Assembly (NCBI GenBank): GCA_900491605.1
Contig: UESW01001786.1
Coordinates: 93,065 to 157,064, forward strand
DNA length: 64,000 bases
Source: Calamus simplicifolius
Taxonomy: Eukaryota > Streptophyta > Magnoliopsida > Arecales > Arecaceae
Direction of reading: 5' to 3'
In this document: positions 57,328 to 64,000 of the stretch, piece after piece
Layout of the letters: the number at the start of each line of letters is the position of its first letter
Numbering within the stretch: position 1 is the stretch's first letter
Translations under genes and position numbers: made by a program
The notes under the pieces: generated by a model
Told to the model about the DNA's origin: nothing
Seen by the model: only the letters and a program-made list of their open reading frames with translations
Database searches by the model: none

Positions 57328-58684
57328 ACTCTCATTTTAAAAGCAATATTTTTTATTTTTTTAATTATTATTATCATTTATATTTTTAATTGCTAATATT
57401 ATTTATAATTCTAACAGGCAATAATGTGATTATCAAATCAATGTATTATTTTTTATATATATTCATCAACCAAACAATCAAAAAAAAGTTTCTTAAATGA
57501 TCTATTTAATTCCCATATAATCCTTATTTTAGAGGTGTTATAATCAAATTAATATTTTCTATGCAAAGTTTTTTCAATCCAACATAAGAAAATAAAATTT
57601 AAACCTATTTTTTCATACAAACATTTTTATGAACCAAATATAATAATATTTATATTTTTATAAAATTTTTTTTATAGTAAACCTTTGCATATCCTTTTTG
57701 AACAAAATAAATATAAAAAAAGCAGTAACAAAAATAAGGTCACAATAGAAAAATGTCAACTCTAGATAGAGTAACACCAAAATGCTGTTATCCATCAAAC
57801 TTTATAGTTTTAAAGTCCTACAAAAATTTCAAATAATGAGACCTACCAGACAGACATCACTCAGGCATTTAATAACAGTATGCTATTCCATCTTCCATAA
57901 AAAAAAAGAGAGAGACATTTAATATTCTAACACAATACAGCAATAAGATCATTAAAAAGTCTAAAAGAGATTCTGCTACATAATACACATACATGCCATT
58001 TAGAGTATCATAACATTGGGAGAGCGTAACACAATCTAAGTACCTCAGCTTTAAAAATTTAAAAAAAAACACTAAAGGCAAATATATATATATATATGAA
58101 AGAATAGTTAATTGATACCGTAAATCAAACAAGAATTTAATAATAAAAACAAGAACTTTTTATAAAAAAAAAATCAAATCTGCCACTTCCATTACTGACC
58201 TTTACTGCAGTTTTTGAAAGAATTTTTTTAAGAAAGGGAAGGCCTTGTCGCAGGGAAATTAAGGGCATAAACGTGTTCACCGTCTCCTCAATCGTCCCTT
58301 ACTTTTTCGTCAAAAGGCTGAATAAATGCTGTTATTAAATCCCGATTCCCACATTTAATGAAAACCAGCTTCTGAAACGGAGTTGAGTTCTTGGTCCCTC
58401 CGCCTGACCCATGAAATTGCCGATTCCTGCGCTCGCATCCGCACCGACTTCTTCTTGCTCTTCCTTGCCCAACACCAACATGCATCAAACCCCACCCATC
58501 GCCTGCCACCTCCCCCTCCTCCGCGTGCACGACCTTCAAAGTCCATGTTTCCAACTGTGCACCTTCCTCTATCCAGCGCATCTGGCCATTCGAACTCCGA
58601 TACATGGAGGACCTGTCCACTCCGGCGGTCTCACCCGCTCGACCACGCTGGAAAGCTACATCTCCTTGCCGGAACCCTAAAACC
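57328..58684. other. AT-rich non-coding region, GC-richer from 58380
   Basis: To about 58250 it is AT-rich with no gene. From 58380 it becomes GC-richer and leads into the exon-like segment at 58685, so it may hold the promoter and 5' untranslated part of that gene. ORFs up to 161 codons on the minus strand here show no recognisable domain. Confidence 0.45.
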
Positions 58685-58893
58685 TTGGCAGCCGCCCTAG
58701 ATCTGCTATCGATTCCCTTCGTCTCCCTTTCCGCCCTCCCCTTCCTCGCCCGCCCCCGCCCCGTCGGTGGCACGTCTTCATCACCGGCGGCTCGAGCGGC
58801 ATTGGGCTCGCCCTCGCCGCGCCACCGCGGAAGGCGCCCGCGTCTCCATTCTCGCCCGCAAAGTGCCCATTTCCAGGAAGCCCACGATGCTGG
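58685..58893 (+). pseudogene. First-exon remnant resembling 3-ketodihydrosphingosine reductase
   Basis: The reading LAAALDLLSIPFVSLSALPF plus LARPRP resembles the membrane-anchored N-terminus of plant TSC10-type reductases. A different frame gives WHVFITGGSSGIGLALA, the NADPH-binding TGxxxGxG motif of short-chain dehydrogenases. A third frame gives ATAEGARVSILAR. The expected ATG is TTG (58685-58687). At least two frameshifts are therefore present and the start is lost. The sequence then runs into poly-T/A sequence with no later exon. The enzyme family reduces 3-ketodihydrosphingosine in sphingolipid synthesis. This is a broken gene fragment, possibly captured or left by TE insertion. Confidence 0.72.
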
Positions 58894-59452
58894 TAGACTT
58901 TTTAACCATTTTTAAAAAGAAAAAAGTTTTTTTTTTTAAAAAAAAAAGGACCCACGAAAGCATTTTAAATAAAAAAAAACCCTTGCGTGGGATGTGGGCT
59001 GAACACCCATTCGGCGAACGTTCGTGTGATAAGTCAAACGGTAAAAATATTTTGTATATAAATATAGGCTAAAGGATTAAGGAACATATAGAGGATTTAA
59101 ATCTTAAAAAATCTATCTTATTTTTTGAGATACTGCTGCTTCAAAGAATTTAAGGTTTTGCGTCTCAATCAAAAGCCTGCTTGAAAAAGAGAGATTTAGT
59201 TGAATTTATTTTTCTTGTTATTTTCATTTTTTTTTTTTCTTTGAGCATCAGAAGGTAACATTGAGTTGTACCTCCATGCGATTGTACTTGGTAGGAGGTT
59301 CGGATTGAACCGAATTGTTGTACATTGAAGACAAATCGCCTATAACCTGCATGAAAGGGCGTATAACCCATACAAAAGGACGAAAACTAGTCCTTAGAGT
59401 AGTGTATAACACACCTCGATCAGGCAAGATTCTATTTTAATTTTTTAGATCT

Positions 59453-59514
<62 letters not shown>

Positions 59515-59873
59515 TTATGTTGAGCATTATGTTTGGATAGAGTTATTCAACATCATCTTCAAGAAAGAAATTTTAGAAGGCAAAATGTCAAGGTTCTCAC
59601 CTTCTCTCATACTGTTTTAATTTTTTATTTGCTTATTATTGCATTATTATTATCTCGTTCTATTTTTTATTATTTGTAGGTATTTTTGGACTATCTTTAT
59701 TGAAGCAGCCTATGAGTACCCAAGAATGGTCACATTTCAAACTGCTTTTCTATGCGGTATAATATACTCTAAAAAGATATTTCTCTCATTACCTCATTAT
59801 AAATGCCTAAAATATCTTTGAACTATTTTTTATGCAGATGGGACTGGCTTTCCATTAACACCCTTTAGAGCCG
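58894..59873. other. AT-rich region, no supported gene
   Basis: It contains A/T homopolymer runs at 58912-58980 and a TA microsatellite. Near 59680-59840 two short segments have splice-like borders (TTGTAG and TGCAG acceptors), but I do not recognise a product. Confidence 0.4.
59455..59511. repeat. (TA)n microsatellite, about 28 repeats
   Basis: This is an uninterrupted TA run of about 57 bp, a likely polymorphic simple repeat. Confidence 0.97.
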
Positions 59874-61400
59874 TGTATTACCGGGCTTTCAATCGGCACG
59901 CGCAAGCGCTCTCTATAGCCACTAGGTCCTTGCATCTACCGGTAATGGCGTTAGATGATCCCTTCCCTTAACCAGCCTAGACCCCTGAACAATAAAATAA
60001 AAAATCCCAAAGATAAGTCCAACCCAAACACGACGATATATAGGAAGCACAGCCTTCCCAACCAAAGAACTCTTCACTAAGTAATTTGAAATAATGAGGT
60101 TGCCCGAAGGCTACAAAGACACTCCTCTCTGTCCCTAACAAAGATCACACAAAGTGCCCGCCCCAATCTCACTCAACAAAAACTGACCTGGATGTCTCGC
60201 ACCCGTGCGCACCGCCTGTGTGTGTCGGCCACGTCCCATCCTCGTCTAAGTCCGCCTGACTCAGACCTTTGTGTGCCTCGATCTTCGATGATCCAGCCAC
60301 TCGCCAACCTCACACGCCCTCCTCTGGTTGCTTGCTGGCTTCACCCGAACTTCACTCGGATGATTTCCACACTTGGAATTAGATGCCATAGCCTAGGTCC
60401 GCCGAGCCTTATATAGGATCACCCAGCCGACCTGAGCCACCACCTCATAGTGTTTGGACAAGCCTTATCCAAAGTCCATCGCCCAAAATCCCCAAACAAC
60501 CCTCGACCAAGCTGTCTGGTCCATCCGCCCATGCGCGTGCACCAGGTTTTGCGCGCGCTTGAGCGCGCACCTTGCACGCGCGCTTGTGTGTGCACCCTAT
60601 GCATGCCGGTCGTGCCACCTACACGGCCACAGTCGCTCCGCGTTGCAGATGCGTCTGCCAGGCTGGCAACGTGTCCGCTCAATCAGCAGAATCTCCTCAT
60701 CACAAGCTGGCCAAACTGGCTCCGCATCCGCCCCGTGTATGCGAGCCAGACTAGCCCGGCCATCGACTTGGTCATGTGCCAGGATGGCATGTGCCAAGCT
60801 GGCCAACTGGCTCTGCGTCCGCCCCGTGTATGCGAGCCAGACTAGCCCGGCCATCGACTTCGTCATGTGTCAGGATGGCATGTGCCAAGCTGGCCAGGTT
60901 ACCTGACTTAGCCACATAACAGGCTGGCCAAGTGCCAGGCTAGCTGCGCGCTAAGCGGCCCTATGCCGCGCTCACATGACCCACGCGCGCCTAGCGTGCG
61001 CAAACGTTTGCATGCGCCCACGCATTTGAGCACCTAGCACCCAGCACCCGGTGCTGGCCCGCGCATGCCCCTGCGCATCCCAGCGTCTGGCCGAGCGCGC
61101 CTAGCGCCCAGCGCCGGCCCGCGCACATGCTCATGTGCATCAAATGCCCAGGCACGAGCCTAGGGCCTCTCTGCATGCCTCAAAGGCAGCATGCCATCCC
61201 GTAAGTCGGTCTGTCCTACGCGTGCTCCAGCCACGCGCAACAAAGCCAAGGTCTCCTCTCAATATACTTACGCAGCATCCTGCACTGTGCCACCCAAGGT
61301 GTTATGCAGACACGAGCAGCATTGCAAACTAGCACTGTCCATGTGCACAGCCCAGCCTGTGCGCAACCTCGCCACGTGTCGCACTGCCAGGGCCGTAACA
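59874..61400 (-). repeat. 3' LTR of gypsy-2 (about 1.53 kb)
   Basis: It starts TGTATTACCGGGCTTTC and ends GGCCGTAACA directly before the purine tract. It matches the sequence from 63266 over the shared portion (GGCTTTCAATCGGCAC, CGCAAGCGCTC, ACACTCCTCTCTGTCCC). The five bases to the left (AGCCG) are the putative target duplication; the other copy is outside the window. Confidence 0.85.
60715..60896. repeat. 91-bp tandem duplication in the gypsy-2 3' LTR
   Basis: Two near-identical copies start ACTGGCTC.GC (60715 and 60806). Each contains CCGCCCCGTGTATGCGAGCC and TGCCAAGCTGGCCA. The high identity suggests a late duplication. Confidence 0.88.
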
Positions 61401-61418
61401 ATCCTCCCCCCGCTGAGA
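61401..61418 (-). other. Polypurine tract of gypsy-2
   Basis: The minus strand reads CAGCGGGGGGAGGAT directly before the LTR start TGTTACGG. This is the expected site of plus-strand DNA priming. Confidence 0.85.
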
Positions 61419-62278
61419 TATCGATGCCCTCGTCGACCATCAAGGCTCCATGCCACCACACAGTGCATCCTCCTAACGCACCTCGTCGTCACTCACCTTG
61501 GCCCTCCTAGCCAAAGTCTCCCGAGTCCCAACGCAGCCACCTGCCATGCGCACCCCCTGATGCCTCCTTGGTTGAACAGCCCTCTCGTCGAGCCATCCCG
61601 CCTACTGCCTCCTGCCGCAGGCCTCTGTGCCTAGGCTCTCCCACGTGTTGCCTTGGCATGAGGTTGCCGCGCAACCTCAAGTCTGGTGGTGGGGCGCTCT
61701 CTTGCCCCAACCCTTCACTGTCCTATGCCATCCATCCACTGGAACAAACTATGGACGCCTACCTGTTTGGATCAAGATGCCCCTCCGATGAGGCATGATC
61801 ACGGCCTTGCTCATGATGAAGAAGTCCATCCTGAGTATCAGGTCATAGTCGTCGATCGGTAAGACCGTCATGCTACAACGCCCAGTTCAACAGCCCACCT
61901 CCAATGTGACCTCTCCTTGGCCCAAAGACTCCATCTACTCGGAGTTGACAGGCTTCACCCTGTAAGGCTTGGAAAGCACTCCTAGACCCAATCTGTGCAT
62001 CGCTCCTTGGCTCACAAAATTATGCATCACTCCGAAATCAACTAAGGCCCGCACTGTCCTCCCATTGATCTGAGCCCTCACGTACATCAAACCTTGGCAT
62101 TGCCTCCTTGCGGCCAAAGTATTGATTGACTTAGTGGGGCCATCCTCGCTACTGGTTCCTCTTTCAAATTCTCGGATGCCCTGTCTCCCTGGGTAGTGAT
62201 GGCCGCTACTGCCACCTTCCTTGGACACTCCTGTGCTAGATGCGGTCCTCCGCATATGAAGCATCCAGCAAAAGTCAC
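61419..62278 (-). pseudogene. Zinc knuckle and retropepsin remnant of gypsy-2
   Basis: At the right end the reading CFICGGPHLAQECPRK is a CX2CX4HX4C zinc knuckle. A frame change leads to VRAQINGRTVRALVDFGVMH, the retropepsin active site with the usual DSG changed to DFG. After a stop near 61933 the protease end PIDDYDLILRMDFF is readable near 61825-61865. Beyond that the sequence shows no RT and runs to the purine tract. The protease is dead by sequence, and the pol genes are deleted or were never present. Confidence 0.82.
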
Positions 62279-63009
62279 CAGTCTTTTGGTTTTATTGCTG
62301 CATGTGGTAGCACACCCTCCTTCTTGTCTGCTCGACCCCGCGATGGTGATGCACTCTTGTGCTTGCCTTTGCCCTGGCCACTGCTACCCGAAGTCGTACT
62401 GCTGCGAAAGTCCACCAGCACCTCTACTGCTACGAAGGCTGAGAGAGTATCCCTCACCTCCCTCTTGCGAAGCTCGGCCTGCGCCCACCCCTGTAGGCTA
62501 GCGAGGAAGTTGAAAAGCTTATCTTCCTCAGACATGTTGGATATCTCAAGAAGTAGATTGCTAAATTGTGCCACGTACTCCCGGATGCTCCGTGTCTACA
62601 TCAGCTTCCTCATATTTTCTCGAGCAAGCCACCCTGCGTTGCTCGGCAGGAACTGACCCTTCAGTTCCCTTTTGAAGATCTTCCATTTCTTGATTCTAGG
62701 ATGCCTTGAACGATCATCCTCGGCCGTCCTGGTCCTCCACCAGAGCTTGGCGTTACCCTCCAAATATGTCGAGGCCTGATCCACCTGATCGGGTGCTGGG
62801 ATCTTCGCCGCATGAAAGTAAACCTCCATATCCCATATGAAGTTCTCCACCTCCACCGCACTCCTGACTCCACCGAAGGCCTTAGGCTCCCGGACCTTTG
62901 CTTCCTTTGCCGAAGCGCCGACCATGTGGACTGGACTCCGTGCCTCCTGCCGTAGTCGGATCACCTCCTGCTCCATAGCATGGATCTGAAGCTCCAATCT
63001 CTCCTCCAT
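62275..63009 (-). pseudogene. Retrotransposon gag of gypsy-2
   Basis: The start at 63009 gives MEERLELQIHAMEQEVIRLR, a coiled-coil-like N-terminus. Then come VENFIWDMEVYFHAAKIPAP, TYLEGNAKLWWRTR and WKIFKRELKGQFLPSNAGWL, the gag core of Ty3/gypsy elements. A stop near 62596 is followed in a nearby frame by FSNLLLEISNMSEEDKLFNF and LASLQGWAQAEL, and by a Ser/Gly-rich basic tail before the zinc knuckle. The protein is almost whole: one nonsense or frameshift change near 62590 splits it. Confidence 0.87.
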
Positions 63010-63250
63010 GGCCAGATCTAATCATTGTTATTGCAGATTTCGATGCTCGAGGTCACGAATCAACCTCTCGTGCGCCTCCATAGCTGATTATGCGAAGTAT
63101 GCAACTCGATCAACTGCATGCTCAACTCCGTGCATATAGCTACCAAATCCATGGTTGATCCTTCTTCTGGATCTCCCATAATCCTCTCCAAACGGGTCAC
63201 ACGGTCTCCAACCGCTCTCGCCATCTGTGCTTGGAACTTGCTTCAACCAA
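63010..63250 (-). other. Gypsy-2 leader
   Basis: This is a short non-coding leader between the PBS and the gag start, with no other feature. Confidence 0.6.
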
Positions 63251-63262
63251 GCTCTGATACCA
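63251..63262 (-). other. Primer binding site (initiator tRNA-Met) of gypsy-2
   Basis: The plus strand reads GCTCTGATACCA, the complement of TGGTATCAGAGC, three bases from the LTR edge at 63266. Confidence 0.92.
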
Positions 63263-63265
63263 GCT

Positions 63266-64000
63266 TGTCATCAGGCTTTCAATCGGCACATGCAAGCGCT
63301 CCCTATGGCTATTAGGTACTTGTGTCTACCGGTGATGGGTTAGAGGATCCCTTCCCCTAACCAGCCTAGACCCCTGAACAATAAAATAAAAACCCCAAAC
63401 ACAAGTCCCACCCAAACACGACGATATACGGGAAGCACAGACTTTCCAACCAAGGAACTCTTCACTAAGTAATTTGGAATAATGAGGTTGCCCGAAGACT
63501 ATAAAGATACTCCTCTCTGTCCCTAACAAAGATCACACAAAGTGCCTGCCCCAACCTCACTCAACAAGAACTGACCCGGATGCCTCGCACTCGTGTGCAC
63601 CGCCTGTGCATGTCGGCCACATCCCGTCCACATCTAAGTCCGCCTGACTCAGCCTTTGCGCACCTCGATCTCCGCTGATCCGGCTGCTCGCCAACCTCAC
63701 ATGCCCTCCGTTGGTCGCTTGCTGGCTACACCCAAACTCCACTCGGATGATTTCCACACTTGGAATTGGATACCATAGCCTGGGTCCGCCCAGCCTTATA
63801 GGATCTCCCAGCCGACCTAAGCCACCGCCTCATAGTGTCTGGATAAGCCTTATCCAAAGTCCATCATCCAAAATCCCCAAACAACTCTGGGCTAGGCTGT
63901 CTGGTCCATCCGCCTAGGCACGCACACCGGCCATGCCGCCTGCACGGTCGCGGTTGCTCCGTGTTGCAGATGCATCTGCCAGGCTAGCAGCGCATTCGCT
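63266..64000 (-). repeat. 5' LTR of gypsy-2, partial
   Basis: It starts TGTCATCAGGCTTTCAATCG and runs to the window end. It is clearly homologous to 59874-60640 with scattered substitutions and small indels, so the two LTRs have diverged noticeably since insertion. Confidence 0.9.

Larger units (their letters stand above)
59874..64000 (-). mobile_element. Non-autonomous Ty3/gypsy element with gag and protease only (gypsy-2)
   Basis: Two long direct repeats (59874-61400 and 63266 to the window end) flank a 1.87-kb internal region. On the minus strand this has a PBS, a gag gene, a zinc knuckle, a decayed protease and a purine tract. RT, RNase H and integrase are absent. The layout resembles gag-only LTR elements described in plants (TR-GAG), which need proteins from a partner. 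The right LTR continues outside the window. Confidence 0.85.

Noticed and set aside
58288..58773. A 161-codon minus-strand ORF.
   Set aside because: It overlaps the reductase-like exon and its upstream region on the other strand and shows no domain. The GC-rich composition explains its length.
59395..59408. TAGAGTAGTG as a possible right terminus of CACTA-3.
   Set aside because: Beyond CACTA(C) it does not match the left terminus CACTACGTAGAGATT, the adjacent bases do not match the left ATA, and no subterminal palindromes lie nearby.
59680..59840. Two possible host exons with AG acceptors and a YFWTIFIEAAYEYP-like reading.
   Set aside because: The pieces are short, frames conflict and I do not recognise a protein. 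AT-rich plant DNA often shows such borders by chance.
60192..61710. Many ORFs of 60-150 codons in both strands.
   Set aside because: They lie inside the gypsy-2 LTR, which is GC-rich and non-coding. The paired LTR does not preserve the same frames.
1..64000. tRNA, rRNA or other structured RNA genes.
   Set aside because: I looked for tRNA-like B boxes and rRNA strings and found only the primer binding sites of LTR elements, which are complementary to a tRNA end but are not tRNA genes.

Overview
This window looks like nuclear DNA from a flowering plant, read through a dense nest of transposable elements. I see no complete, uninterrupted host gene. The evidence for a plant is three En/Spm (CACTA) elements with the plant-only TNPD/TNPA gene pair, Ty1/copia and Ty3/gypsy elements (one of the Tat lineage, with its antisense ORF), a tRNA-Met-primed TRIM element, MITEs, and fragments of plant host genes. 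A monocot is plausible, but the sequence alone does not settle the species.

Layout. Positions 1-5400 hold a decayed Ty1/copia element on the minus strand (RNase H, RT, integrase, protease/gag, leader, PBS, LTR). Its 5' LTR (5399-5604 plus 20148-20376) is split by a 14.5-kb CACTA element, 'CACTA-1' (5605-20147). CACTA-1 carries minus-strand TNPA- and TNPD-like genes, a cluster of strong hairpins, a GC-rich minisatellite, subterminal GCGACGCA repeats and a 3.9-kb array of about 86-bp, GATC-rich units. Positions 20377-27187 are AT-rich and hold small elements: a MITE, an LTR fragment, a foldback-like element, and a TRIM with three LTRs and two internal regions. From 27188 a second copia element (plus strand) runs only to 28489, where 'CACTA-3' begins (minus strand, 28490 to about 48600).

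CACTA-3 is the richest region. Its TNPA-like gene is spread over about 13 kb. One intron contains fragments of at least two host genes in the opposite orientation: a PH-like domain in two exons with its intron kept, and a leucine-rich-repeat segment. Another intron contains a complete 8.1-kb 'CACTA-2' (34649-42785) with an ATT target duplication. Right of CACTA-3 lies a truncated Tat-lineage gypsy element (about 48600-57327) with an antisense ORF, two tandem-repeat arrays, pol, gag and one LTR. Then come AT-rich sequence, a broken first exon resembling 3-ketodihydrosphingosine reductase (58685-58893), a TA microsatellite and a second gypsy element (59874 to the window end) that keeps only gag plus a decayed protease between long LTRs.

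How it works together. In each CACTA element TNPD (transposase) lies upstream of TNPA (a DNA-binding accessory protein expected to bind the subterminal repeats). Most coding regions have frameshifts or lost catalytic residues, so the window is mainly an insertion record: copia, then CACTA-3, then CACTA-2 on one side; copia, then CACTA-1 on the other. All calls are from reading the sequence; no database search was run.
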